A DNA stretch of 13,256 nucleotides from an uncultured Clostridium sp. Lineage in GTDB: Bacteria; Bacillota; Clostridia; Lachnospirales; Lachnospiraceae. Positions 1 through 6,818 of this stretch are shown one piece after another (the stretch's first letter is position 1; every line of letters starts with the position of its first letter). The notes under the pieces are model-generated. The model saw only the letters and a list, made by a program, of their open reading frames with translations. It ran no database searches and was not told where the DNA came from. The translations under genes were made by a program, and so were the position numbers. Where the stretch lies: positions 1-13,256 of the forward strand of contig URUZ01000113.1 of assembly GCA_900551225.1 (NCBI GenBank), given 5' to 3'.

Positions 1-136
1 GAGACACGCTCTCCGTAACCAGGAGCCGGCCCCTCCTCTGTCCTCCCTGCCCAGCCGTCCTTCTTTTCTCGACGAATACACCAGCCAACGTCCGCGTAAC
101 CATTCGCGCCTACCTCCCCATTTTTTCAGCATTCCC
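1..136. other. Window edge, no supported gene
   Basis: Several minus-strand frames stay open here. One starts with ATG at 103-101 behind GGGGAGG at 119-113; another starts with ATG near 132. The predicted peptides are arginine- and glycine-rich and resemble nothing I know, and the stretch is short and GC-rich, where open frames are expected by chance. A gene starting here and running out of the window on the minus strand is possible but not shown. Confidence 0.4.
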
Positions 137-167
137 AAAAAGAAGAGGAGCTGGCCCCCCCAGCCCC
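137..167 (-). terminator. Minus-strand intrinsic terminator
   Basis: Read on the minus strand, GGGGCTGG (167-160) pairs with CCAGCTCC (154-147) across a 5-base loop, with one G-U pair. It is followed by a T-rich run (TCTTCTTTTTT, about 146-136). It lies 7 bases after the TAG at 176-174 of the minus-strand reading frame, which supports that frame being a real gene end. Confidence 0.7.
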
Positions 168-173
168 ATTGTT

Positions 174-302
174 CTATTTTGATTCAGAAGCGCCTGCATT
201 CACCGCAGGAATAATCTCAGTGCCGGCCCTGATCTGCTCCTCGGGTTCAAAGGTGTTGCCGTCCTCCTCCAGGCATATGCGCTGATAAATTTCAAACACG
301 CG
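174..302 (-). pseudogene. Minus-strand gene tail, 5' truncated
   Basis: The minus strand reads about 42 residues from an in-frame TGA at 305-303 to TAG at 176-174. The peptide contains FEIYQRICLEEDGNTFEP and EEQIRAGTEIIPAVNAGA, is acidic, looks natural, and uses codons like the other genes here. A terminator follows at once. There is no ATG start or ribosome binding site; only a GTG at 299 is available. I infer the C-terminal remnant of a larger gene cut at about position 300. I do not recognise the family. A genuine small protein started at GTG is the alternative. Confidence 0.4.
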
Positions 303-316
303 TCAGGATACAACGC

Positions 317-345
317 TTGTAAAATATGTACCTGTTGTATATAAT
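317..345 (+). promoter_or_regulatory. Candidate sigma-A promoter upstream of CD3324 gene
   Basis: TTGTAA at 317-322 and a perfect TATAAT at 340-345 are separated by 17 bases. Transcription would begin near 352 and give a leader of about 175 bases before the gene at 527, containing the hairpin at 421-464. The same stretch can be read as a plus-strand open frame ending in TAA at 400-402, but that frame is short enough to be chance. Confidence 0.5.
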
Positions 346-420
346 GGAGAAGATCAGCAAATGTGTGTTATAACAGAGGGCGGTGAGATATTTGAATCTT
401 AAGAAGAAAGCAGAAGGTTT

Positions 421-475
421 ACTCCATGCAAAGCTGGCAGATGGGCGCGACATTTGCATGGAGTAGTTTTGTCGC
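421..475 (+). promoter_or_regulatory. Hairpin with a second crossing stem (terminator, attenuator or structured leader)
   Basis: A perfect 12-bp inverted repeat pairs ACTCCATGCAAA (421-432) with TTTGCATGGAGT (453-464) around a 20-base loop. It is followed by AGTTTT, a weak T-run, so it could be an intrinsic terminator. The last six loop bases, GCGACA (447-452), are also perfectly complementary to TGTCGC (470-475). The two stems cross and could form a pseudoknot or compete. It sits between the candidate promoter at 317-345 and the gene at 527. Confidence 0.55.
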
Positions 476-526
476 ATCAATGTGCCGGCTTGTAACTTGA
501 GGACAATCATCAAGGAGTGAGCCAGC

Positions 527-790
527 ATGAAATATATGAATGCCAATGGGATTCTTCCTGAGGACCTGATCCGGGAATTGCAGGAGTACATCCAGGGCGG
601 TTACCTGTATGTGCCTGTGAAGGGCGGCCAGCGCAAGGTCTGGGGCGAGCAGTCGGGCTACAGGAAGGAAATCAGCAAAAGAAATGAGGAAATCCTGGTG
701 CGGCACCGGTCCGGCGCCACCATCGAAGAGCTGTCGGAGGCCTATTATCTGTCGGTGCACGCAATCAGGAAAATTATATATCGTAAGTGA
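527..790 (+). CDS. CD3324 family helix-turn-helix protein
   Basis: An 87-residue protein matching the small CD3324-type family common in Clostridia, as far as I recognise it from its MKYMNANGILPEDLIRELQ opening, GGYLYVPVK segment and helix-turn-helix end. The C-terminal part (about residues 60-85, with EELSEAYYLSVHAIRKIIY) has the form of a helix-turn-helix related to Mor-type activators, so it probably binds DNA. Its target is unknown. The ATG at 527 is fixed by AAGGAG at 512-517, nine bases upstream. It appears to be its own transcription unit, with a structured leader before it and an intrinsic terminator right after its stop. Confidence 0.85.
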   Translation: MKYMNANGILPEDLIRELQEYIQGGYLYVPVKGGQRKVWGEQSGYRKEISKRNEEILVRHRSGATIEELSEAYYLSVHAIRKIIYRK

Positions 791-795
791 TCTGG

Positions 796-830
796 AGAGG
801 ATTTTCCATAATTTGGGAGATCCTCTTTTT
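796..830 (+). terminator. Intrinsic terminator after CD3324 gene
   Basis: AGAGGAT (796-802) pairs with ATCCTCT (820-826) around a 17-base loop that can pair further inside. The stem runs into T826-T830. It starts six bases after the stop codon. Confidence 0.75.
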
Positions 831-861
831 GATACTGTTTGGTTCTGTAACATCCGGTGTA

Positions 862-891
862 TTGCGGTGTTTTCTCCCGGGTTGATACAAT
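862..891 (+). promoter_or_regulatory. Candidate extended -10 promoter for the ABC-F gene
   Basis: TGATACAAT at 883-891 fits the extended -10 form TGnTAnAAT. A weak TTGCGG lies at 862-867 with an 18-base gap. The start point would be near 898, about 40 bases before the ATG at 937. Confidence 0.45.
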
Positions 892-936
892 GAAGGGGTA
901 AAAGTTTGATGAAAAGCTGGAAAGGTGTTGTGTATT

Positions 937-2526
937 ATGTTGTATCAGATTACAAACTGCAGTAAATCATTTGGTGCCAGGGAGCTGTTTAGCGGGCTGT
1001 CATTTGAGATAAAGGATAAGGAGAAGGCGGCGGTGGTGGGGAAGAACGGCACCGGCAAGACAACCCTGTTAAGGATCATTTCTGGAGGGGAGGAGATGGA
1101 TACCGGGGAGATCAGCAGGGATAAGAGATCCAGGATCGGGTATCTGGAGCAGATTGTGTTCCAGGATGAGGATATCACGGTCTGGGAGGAACTGGAGGGC
1201 TGTTTTGAACAGATCCGCAGTTGCGGGAAACGGCTGGAGGAGCTGGAAGAACAGCTGCAGAAGGACTGCAGCCAGAAGGTTCTGGACCAGTATGCCAATG
1301 CCCTACAGCGGTACGAGGAGGCAGGCGGCTACCGGTATAAAACAGAGATTGAGACTATTTTTACAAAATTCGGTTTTGATGTAGGGGATTTGAAAAAGCG
1401 GATCAGGGAATTTTCCGGGGGACAGAGAACCAGAATTGCCTTTGTCAGGCTGCTGCTGAGCAAGCCGGATATCCTGCTGCTGGATGAACCCACCAACCAT
1501 CTGGACATGGATACCATCCAGTGGCTGGAGGGGTATGTGAAGGGCTATCCGGGCGCAGCTGTCATCGTGTCCCATGACAGGATGTTCCTGGACCATACAG
1601 TGGATCTGGTCTTTGAAATAGAGGACAGGAGGGCCTGCAGATATGCCGGGAACTATTCGGACTTTGTGAGGCAGAAGCATGATGATATCATCCGGCAGAA
1701 CAGGGAGCATGAGAACCAGCAGAAGGAGATTAAGCACCTGGAGCAGCTGATTGAAAAGTTCCGCTACAAGGTAAATAAGGCTAAGTTTGCCCAGTCCAAG
1801 ATAAAATATCTGGAGCGCATGGAGCGGGTGGAGGAGCGCAGGACCGACAATTCCGCCATCCATGTGCAGTTTACCAGCCGCTTAAAGGGGGCGGACAAGG
1901 TGCTGTCCGTGAAGGATCTGCAGGTGGGCTATACACAGCCGCTGTGCTGCGTGAACCTGACCGTCCGCCGGGGCGCGCGGATTGCCGTGATTGGCAAGAA
2001 CGGCACCGGCAAGTCAACCCTGGCAAAGACCCTGATGGGTAAGCTGGAGCCGCTGGGGGGCAGCTATAGCTTTGGCCGGGAGATTGAGACTGGGTATTTT
2101 GACCAGGAACTGGCCATGTTCCAGGGCGTGGGCACTGTGCTGGAGGAGCTTTGGGATTCATTCCCCCATATGGGACAGACGGAAATCCGCAATGCACTTG
2201 GCTGCTTCCTGTTCCGGGGCGAGGAGGTGTTCAAAACGCTGGAGGTATTGTCCGGCGGGGAGAAGGTGAGGCTGGCCCTGGCAAAGCTTATGCTGCGCCA
2301 TGACAATCTCCTGATTCTGGACGAACCCACCAACCATCTGGACATCAGCGGAAAGGAGGCCCTGGAGGAGGCTCTGGGAGCCTTTGATGGCACGGTGATT
2401 TTTATATCCCATGACCGTTACTTTGTGTCTGCCATTGCCACCGGCGTGCTGGAATTGGAGCAGCAGGAGGCGGTATTTTACGATATGCCGTATCGGGAGT
2501 ATATGCTGAAGAAAACTTCCTTTTGA
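937..2526 (+). CDS. ABC-F family ATPase (ribosome-associated)
   Basis: A 529-residue cytoplasmic ABC-F protein: two ATP-binding cassettes on one chain and no membrane segments. Cassette 1 has Walker A GKNGTGKTT (35-43), signature FSGGQ (159-163) and Walker B with LLLDEPTNHLD to residue 190. Cassette 2 has GKNGTGKST from about 353, LSGGE (438-442) and LILDEPTNHLD from about 459. A charged, lysine/arginine-rich helical linker (roughly 245-300) joins them; in this family it reaches toward the ribosomal P-site tRNA. There is no long C-terminal extension. Family members rescue or tune stalled ribosomes, and some protect against antibiotics; the sequence alone does not tell which. I prefer ATG 937, with AAAGG at 921-925; an in-frame GTG at 925 would add four residues but has a poor ribosome site. 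Confidence 0.93.
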   Translation: MLYQITNCSKSFGARELFSGLSFEIKDKEKAAVVGKNGTGKTTLLRIISGGEEMDTGEISRDKRSRIGYLEQIVFQDEDITVWEELEGCFEQIRSCGKRLEELEEQLQKDCSQKVLDQYANALQRYEEAGGYRYKTEIETIFTKFGFDVGDLKKRIREFSGGQRTRIAFVRLLLSKPDILLLDEPTNHLDMDTIQWLEGYVKGYPGAAVIVSHDRMFLDHTVDLVFEIEDRRACRYAGNYSDFVRQKHDDIIRQNREHENQQKEIKHLEQLIEKFRYKVNKAKFAQSKIKYLERMERVEERRTDNSAIHVQFTSRLKGADKVLSVKDLQVGYTQPLCCVNLTVRRGARIAVIGKNGTGKSTLAKTLMGKLEPLGGSYSFGREIETGYFDQELAMFQGVGTVLEELWDSFPHMGQTEIRNALGCFLFRGEEVFKTLEVLSGGEKVRLALAKLMLRHDNLLILDEPTNHLDISGKEALEEALGAFDGTVIFISHDRYFVSAIATGVLELEQQEAVFYDMPYREYMLKKTSF

Positions 2527-2536
2527 CCCGCAGATA

Positions 2537-2545
2537 TGCTATAAT
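2537..2545 (+). promoter_or_regulatory. Extended -10 promoter of the molybdoenzyme operon
   Basis: TGCTATAAT is a perfect extended -10 (TGnTATAAT), 11 bases after the ABC-F stop codon. The -35 position (2517-2522, TTCCTT) is poor, as allowed for extended -10 promoters. A TTGACC at 2523-2528 is too close to serve. Transcription would start near 2552, ahead of the ribosome site AGGAGG at 2577-2582. Confidence 0.65.
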
Positions 2546-2590
2546 GTGAACACTTGGAAATTGAGGAAGATTGTACAGGAGGTATTTAAT

Positions 2591-2887
2591 ATGAAGAAAT
2601 TCGCATTTATTCTCATGGGAGGGCACTACAGCCCACAGGAGCATCAGGCTTGTTTCGATACAGGGAAACAGGTCACCTATATTGTTACGGTCAGGGACTT
2701 TGAGGAGGCCCGGGAGGCTGTTAAACGGCTGGAGGCCGAGGGCGTGGGCGCGGTGGAGCTATGCGGAGCCTTTGGGGAGGAGCGGACCAAGGAGCTGATC
2801 GAGCTGACCGGCAACAGGATCGCTATCGGCTATGTGACCCACCTGGAGTCCCAGGACGGACTGTTTGCCGCATTTTTTGGACATTAA
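2591..2887 (+). CDS. DUF6506 family protein
   Basis: A 98-residue soluble protein that I match to DUF6506 by its MKKFAFILMG start, the EAVKRLEAEGVGAVELCGAFGE centre and the GYVTHLESQ segment. No biochemical role is established that I know of. ATG 2591 is chosen because AGGAGG lies at 2577-2582 with 8-base spacing; the open frame extends upstream without a credible start. It is the first gene after a strong promoter and lies 18 bases before the ferredoxin gene, so it is co-transcribed with the molybdoenzyme and may serve the same process, but that is inferred from position only. Confidence 0.85.
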   Translation: MKKFAFILMGGHYSPQEHQACFDTGKQVTYIVTVRDFEEAREAVKRLEAEGVGAVELCGAFGEERTKELIELTGNRIAIGYVTHLESQDGLFAAFFGH

Positions 2888-2905
2888 CTGACTGGAGATA
2901 AATAC

Positions 2906-3373
2906 ATGGGACAATCCGGCTTTTATAAAAACGGGGCGGTCTGCACAGGCTGTAATGCCTGCCAGATCGCCTGCAAGGACAATCACGATCTGCCTCTGGG
3001 CGTCAATATCCGCACCGTCCGGGCAGAAGAGCGGATGGAGAATGGCTCTGTGCGCGTACAATTTCATCCGGTGGCCTGCCGCCACTGTGCCAATGCCCTC
3101 TGTGCGGGTGTCTGCCCCACAGGGGCTTTGTCTGTCTATGTGGACTCAACCGTGGGATATGATGAAGCCCTGTGCAGCGGCTGTGGGAAATGCGTCAAGG
3201 TCTGCCCTTTTCACCAGATCTCCCAGCCGGCTCAGGGCCACAGGATCTATAAGTGCGATGGGTGTTATGAGCGGAGGCTTCAGGGGAAGAATCCGGTGTG
3301 CGTGGACGCCTGCCCGGTGCATTACCTGGGATTCAAAAATGGGCTATGCCGGAAAGAGGGGGCGGAACAGTGA
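2906..3373 (+). CDS. 4Fe-4S ferredoxin subunit, DmsB-like electron-transfer subunit
   Basis: A 155-residue protein with four cysteine quartets for four [4Fe-4S] clusters: C13/16/19/23, C58/61/66/70, C90/93/96/100 and C117/120/132/136. The last has the long 11-residue gap typical of DmsB/NrfC/PhsB-type subunits. It would pass electrons to the catalytic subunit encoded next. It is shorter than E. coli DmsB (about 205 residues), mainly at the C-terminus. ATG 2906 follows GGAGAT at 2894-2899. Its TGA overlaps the GTG start of the next gene (GTGA, 3370-3373), indicating translational coupling and a one-to-one partnership. There is no signal peptide, so it should be cytoplasmic. The electron donor is not evident in the window. 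Confidence 0.92.
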   Translation: MGQSGFYKNGAVCTGCNACQIACKDNHDLPLGVNIRTVRAEERMENGSVRVQFHPVACRHCANALCAGVCPTGALSVYVDSTVGYDEALCSGCGKCVKVCPFHQISQPAQGHRIYKCDGCYERRLQGKNPVCVDACPVHYLGFKNGLCRKEGAEQ

Positions 3374-6321
3374 CATATCTGGATATTTACCAAAATTTTA
3401 CAGAACTGTTTAAGGGCTGGAGCCAGGCGTGGGCTGCGCCGGGGCTTAAGCAATATTTCGGCCATATGGAACAGCAGGCCTTCCGGCTGGAATATGATTT
3501 TTTGTTCAGGGGCACGGATGGGGATATCCGGCTGCCCCTGTGGGCGTCCGTGTGCAGCGGACATGGGGAGATCCTGTGTGACAGCACCACGCTGAAGGTG
3601 ATTGAGGTTTACTACAGGTGGGGTTACAGCCCGGTGAGAATGGAGGGTAACCCGCCGGACTACTTGGGGGAAATGCTTCGGTTCCTGGTGTATATGGCTT
3701 CGGCGGAACGGTATGAAGAAGGACGTTATGGAGCGGAAGGGCATGGAGCGGAAGGGCATAAAGTAAAACAGCAGGAGGCGGAGCGCGGTAATCAGAGGGC
3801 AGCTGCCGGCGTCGGCAACCCCTCTGCTGACGACGGCTTTGGGCGGCATTCCGCCGCGGAGGCCCGCAGGCAGTTTATCCGGGAATTTGTACTGGAGAAC
3901 ACCCTGGCCCTGGCCGCAGCCCTGGCCCGGTGCCGGAAAGACAGCCCCTTTGAGCTGGCGGTGAGAGACCTGGCCGGGGTTCTGCAGGCGGACCTGGACG
4001 GTGTGGAGATGGGGACATCAGACGGCAGTTACACGGAGCCCACCACAGAGTTCCCCAAGGTCCTCAGCACCGGCCCGAATCCGCCCATCCCCATGGAGGA
4101 CGAACACGTGATCCCCACAGCGGGAATCAACAACTGCGGAGGGCTCTGCGTCATCCGCCCGGTGATGCGGGAGGGCTGCATGGTCCGCATTGAGACTGAT
4201 GAAAGCAGCAACAATCCCCAGCTGAGGGCCTGCGTCAGGGGGCGCGGGTACAGGAAAACATTTCTCAGCAGCCAGCGCCTCAAATACCCCATGAAGCGCA
4301 TAGGGGAGCGGGGAAGCGGCAAGTTTGAGCGGATCAGCTGGGAGGAAGCCGCGGACATCATAGCCGCTGAGTGGAAGCGGATCAAGGAGGCCTATGGCGT
4401 GTCCTCCCGCTATCTGATCTACTCCACAGGAGTCACCGGAATCATGCGCCCAGGGAAGCTGGCCAAGCGTCTGCTGTGCCTGGACGGCGGCTGTCTGGAC
4501 TATTACAATTCCTACAGCAGCGCCTGCGCCGGTTATGTGACGCCCTATATCTACGGCACGGGGGCCAGCGGAAACAGCGCCGCCGACGTGCTGAACACAA
4601 AACTGCTGATCCTGTGGGGTCACAACCCGGCGGAGACTGTCTTTGGCTCAGAGCGCAACTTCTACCTGTCCAAGCTTAAAGAAAAGGGAGTCAAAGTGGT
4701 GGTGATAGACCCGCGTTTCAGCGACAGCGCCGCAGCCTACGGGGATCAGTGGATTCCCCTGCGGCCCTCCACAGACAGCGCCCTGGCGGACGGTATGGCC
4801 TATGTGATCTGGTCCGAGGGCCTTCAGGACCAGGAATTCATGGACCGGTACTGCCTTGGCTTTGATGAAGAACATATGCCGGAGGGGATGCCAAAAGAGG
4901 AGAACTACAGGGCCTATCTCTGGGGAGAACTGGACGGAGTTGTGAAATGCCCTGAGTGGGCGGAATCAGTCACAGGGGTTCCGGCAGAGACGATCCGCTG
5001 TCTGGCCAGAGAGTACGCCACGGTAAAGCCCGCCTGCCTGATGCCGGGCTTGGGCCTGCAGCGCACCGGTAACGGTGAACAGACCATCCGCAGTACAGCC
5101 CTTCTGACCTGCCTCACGGGAAATGTAGGTATCCCCGGCGGAGGCGCTGCGGGAGCTGGGTGGCCCAGGGAGCACGGAGGGATTGCCCTGTTTAACCAGC
5201 CCCCCAACCCATACAAAGGAATGATCCCGGTGTTCCAGTGGGTGAAGGCCATCACCCGGGGAACCTCCTTTGACCGGGTTCATGACGGCCTGGAAGGGGT
5301 ACAGCACCTGGACAGCAATATCAAAATGCTGTTTAACCTGGCCGGCAACACCCTGGTCAACCAGCATTCCGACATTAACGAGACAATCCGTGTGCTGAAG
5401 GACACCTCTAAATGCGAATTTATCCTGTGCTCCGACATCTTCATGACCCCCAGCGCCAGGTTTGCGGATTTGCTGCTGCCGGCCACGTCGGTGTTCGAGA
5501 ACAGCAACATATCCAACCCCTGGTCAGGCGGCAATTATATCCTGCGGAACAATCAGGTGATGGAGCCGCTGTTCGGCTGCCGGTTTGAGTGGGAGTGGCT
5601 GAAGGATGTGGCAAAACGGCTGGGGTATTATGAGGCATTTATCGATGGGAAAGAGGATGCAGAGAGCTGGCTGAAGGAGATGTATGAGATACTGCGGACC
5701 AGGGAGCCGGAGCTGCCGGAATACAGGGAATTCTGTGAGGCCGGGGGCTGGCAGTACAGGGAACCGGCCCGGTATGTGGCGTTTAAAGCCCAGATTGAAG
5801 ATCCGGAACATCATCCATTTCCAACGCCATCAGGGAAAATAGAGATTGTCTCCCCGCGGCTCTACCGGATGAACCAGCCGGATCAGATCCCTGCTGTTCC
5901 CCGCTATGTGCCCTGCCCTGAGGGACCGGAGGACCCCCTGCGGGAGAGATTCCCACTGCAGCTGATTGGCTGGCATACCAGAAGGCGGTGCCATTCTGTA
6001 CATGACAACAATGAGTGGATGGATGAGGTGGAGAAACCGGCGCTGTGGATACATCCGGAGGATGCCGTGGGCCGGGGCATCGGTCAGGGTGACATGGTGA
6101 CTGTATTCAACGACAGAGGCCGTGTCCGGATTCCCGCCATGATAACAAACCGGATCATGGAGGGAGTGGTGGCCATGTCCCAGGGCGGCTGGTATACGCC
6201 CGATCAGGACGGGACGGACATCCGGGGAAGCATCAATGTGCTGACTGCGGGAGAACCGCCCAGCCCTCTGGCCAAGGGCAACCCGCAGCACACGAATCTT
6301 GTAGAAGTAAGTCTGAACTAA
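3370..6321 (+). CDS. TorD-like chaperone domain fused to DmsA-like molybdopterin oxidoreductase
   Basis: A 983-residue fusion. Residues 1 to about 215 look like a TorD/DmsD chaperone (FRLEYDFLF near 38, CDSTT at 70-74, NPPDYLGEML from 94), interrupted by a low-complexity insert (about 115-165). Residues from about 245 to the end align with DmsA of the DMSO reductase family: iron-sulfur motif (C256, C260, C288), Mo-ligand serine S383 in YNSYSSA, and a C-terminal cofactor-binding domain ending in PSPLAKGNPQHTNLVEV. The family reduces S- or N-oxides or similar acceptors; the substrate is not deducible. The DmsA cluster motif normally has four cysteines; the first position here is Gly252. No Tat signal is present. 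The GTG start at 3370 overlaps the previous stop and follows an AGAGGGGGCGG ribosome site; an in-frame ATG at 3298 would lie deep in the upstream gene. Confidence 0.9.
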   Translation: MTYLDIYQNFTELFKGWSQAWAAPGLKQYFGHMEQQAFRLEYDFLFRGTDGDIRLPLWASVCSGHGEILCDSTTLKVIEVYYRWGYSPVRMEGNPPDYLGEMLRFLVYMASAERYEEGRYGAEGHGAEGHKVKQQEAERGNQRAAAGVGNPSADDGFGRHSAAEARRQFIREFVLENTLALAAALARCRKDSPFELAVRDLAGVLQADLDGVEMGTSDGSYTEPTTEFPKVLSTGPNPPIPMEDEHVIPTAGINNCGGLCVIRPVMREGCMVRIETDESSNNPQLRACVRGRGYRKTFLSSQRLKYPMKRIGERGSGKFERISWEEAADIIAAEWKRIKEAYGVSSRYLIYSTGVTGIMRPGKLAKRLLCLDGGCLDYYNSYSSACAGYVTPYIYGTGASGNSAADVLNTKLLILWGHNPAETVFGSERNFYLSKLKEKGVKVVVIDPRFSDSAAAYGDQWIPLRPSTDSALADGMAYVIWSEGLQDQEFMDRYCLGFDEEHMPEGMPKEENYRAYLWGELDGVVKCPEWAESVTGVPAETIRCLAREYATVKPACLMPGLGLQRTGNGEQTIRSTALLTCLTGNVGIPGGGAAGAGWPREHGGIALFNQPPNPYKGMIPVFQWVKAITRGTSFDRVHDGLEGVQHLDSNIKMLFNLAGNTLVNQHSDINETIRVLKDTSKCEFILCSDIFMTPSARFADLLLPATSVFENSNISNPWSGGNYILRNNQVMEPLFGCRFEWEWLKDVAKRLGYYEAFIDGKEDAESWLKEMYEILRTREPELPEYREFCEAGGWQYREPARYVAFKAQIEDPEHHPFPTPSGKIEIVSPRLYRMNQPDQIPAVPRYVPCPEGPEDPLRERFPLQLIGWHTRRRCHSVHDNNEWMDEVEKPALWIHPEDAVGRGIGQGDMVTVFNDRGRVRIPAMITNRIMEGVVAMSQGGWYTPDQDGTDIRGSINVLTAGEPPSPLAKGNPQHTNLVEVSLN
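3730..3759 (+). repeat. Perfect 15-bp tandem duplication inside the TorD domain insert
   Basis: GGAGCGGAAGGGCAT occurs twice head to tail (3730-3744, 3745-3759), encoding GAEGH-GAEGH at residues 121-130 of the fusion protein. It is in frame and adds five residues to a low-complexity linker. It looks like a recent slippage event, useful as a strain marker. Confidence 0.9.
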
Positions 6322-6336
6322 CCGACGGGCGCAGAT

Positions 6337-6633
6337 TTATGCGCTGGGGCAGGCGGAACATTTCTCTTTCAGAATTCCGCAGAGGGCGGTGCCGCTGCTG
6401 GTGTGGCAGCGGACCACCTGTGTCTCGCAGCCGTCCACCTCGTCCAGGGCGCATTTGATCATCTTGTGGGATACCGTGTTGGTGAACAGCACCAGAAGGT
6501 CCGGACGGCCGATCTGCTTGTCCAGATCAGCCCGCATCTGGGTGAATACCTTTGCTTTACATTGGTAAGTCTTACAAATCTTTTTGTATTGGCTGACCAT
6601 GCGGTCGTGGCCTCCGATAATGACAATGCTCAT
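6337..6633 (-). CDS. DUF2325 domain-containing protein
   Basis: A 98-residue protein recognised as DUF2325 by MSIVIIGGHDRMVSQYKKIC, the PDLLVLFTNTVSHKMI core and a C-terminal CHTSSGTALCGIL. It is probably a small cytoplasmic Rossmann-like protein. No function is established that I know of; the cysteines (C20, C25 and several near the C-terminus) could bind metal or be redox-active, which is speculation. The ATG at 6633-6631 follows an AAGGAGG site at 6646-6640. It converges on the molybdoenzyme gene, with 15 bases between stops and no strong terminator there. It has its own promoter with a palindrome between promoter and gene. Confidence 0.88.
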   Translation of the reverse strand: MSIVIIGGHDRMVSQYKKICKTYQCKAKVFTQMRADLDKQIGRPDLLVLFTNTVSHKMIKCALDEVDGCETQVVRCHTSSGTALCGILKEKCSACPSA

Positions 6634-6657
6634 AGAATACCTCCTTGAAATACATGT

Positions 6658-6675
6658 AGTTAGTCGTAACTAACT
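6658..6675 (-). promoter_or_regulatory. Palindromic operator candidate for the DUF2325 gene
   Basis: A perfect 7-bp inverted repeat, AGTTAGT-cgta-ACTAACT on the plus strand, lies just downstream of the predicted start point (about 6680). A protein bound here would block transcription. GTTAG/CTAAC half-sites also occur in DtxR-type metal-regulator boxes, but the spacing differs, so I do not assign a regulator. Confidence 0.6.
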
Positions 6676-6686
6676 TGATAAGGGTG

Positions 6687-6715
6687 ATTATATATGATAA
6701 ATGGGAATTTGTCCA
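6687..6715 (-). promoter_or_regulatory. Sigma-A promoter of the DUF2325 gene
   Basis: On the minus strand TGGACA (6715-6710) and TATAAT (6692-6687) are separated by exactly 17 bases. The start point would be near 6680, giving a leader of about 45 bases before the ATG at 6633. Confidence 0.8.
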
Positions 6716-6748
6716 GGGGTATTGGTAAAATAATTTAAAAGAGAGAAA

Positions 6749-6797
6749 AAATATCAATATGCCCCGCTTGTTTCGGATGCAGGGCATATTGATATTT
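6749..6797 (-). terminator. Strong intrinsic terminator, end of the TetR operon
   Basis: A perfect 16-bp inverted repeat: AAATATCAATATGCCC (6749-6764) pairs with 6782-6797 around a 17-base loop. A-rich sequence on the left and T-rich on the right let it work in either direction. On the minus strand it lies 22 bases after the DUF2871 stop and shields the DUF2325 promoter from read-through. Confidence 0.8.
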
Positions 6798-6818
6798 ATA
6801 TTTTAATCATCTCATGTT

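Noticed and set aside
361..402. 13-codon leader peptide starting at ATG 361
   Set aside because: Its ribosome site (GGAGAAG, 346-352) falls at or before the predicted transcript start, so it would not be on the RNA.
937..2526. Calling the ABC-F protein an antibiotic-resistance determinant
   Set aside because: The cassettes are generic for ABC-F; nothing visible places it with Vga, Lsa, Msr or OptrA-type proteins.
2523..2528. TTGACC as -35 for the DUF6506 promoter
   Set aside because: Only 11 bases separate it from TATAAT, too short for sigma-A.
3298..3369. ATG start at 3298 for the molybdoenzyme
   Set aside because: It would overlap the ferredoxin gene by 76 bases; the GTG at 3370 has a good ribosome site and the usual 4-base overlap.
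4018..4623. Long minus-strand open frame opposite the molybdoenzyme gene, and similar ones at 1303-1863 and 9015-9647
   Set aside because: They lie opposite well-supported genes, have no ribosome sites or recognisable domains, and follow from codon bias of the real strand.
6329..6344. GCGCA-N6-TGCGC inverted repeat between the convergent genes as a terminator
   Set aside because: The stem is only 5 bp and there is no T-run on either side.
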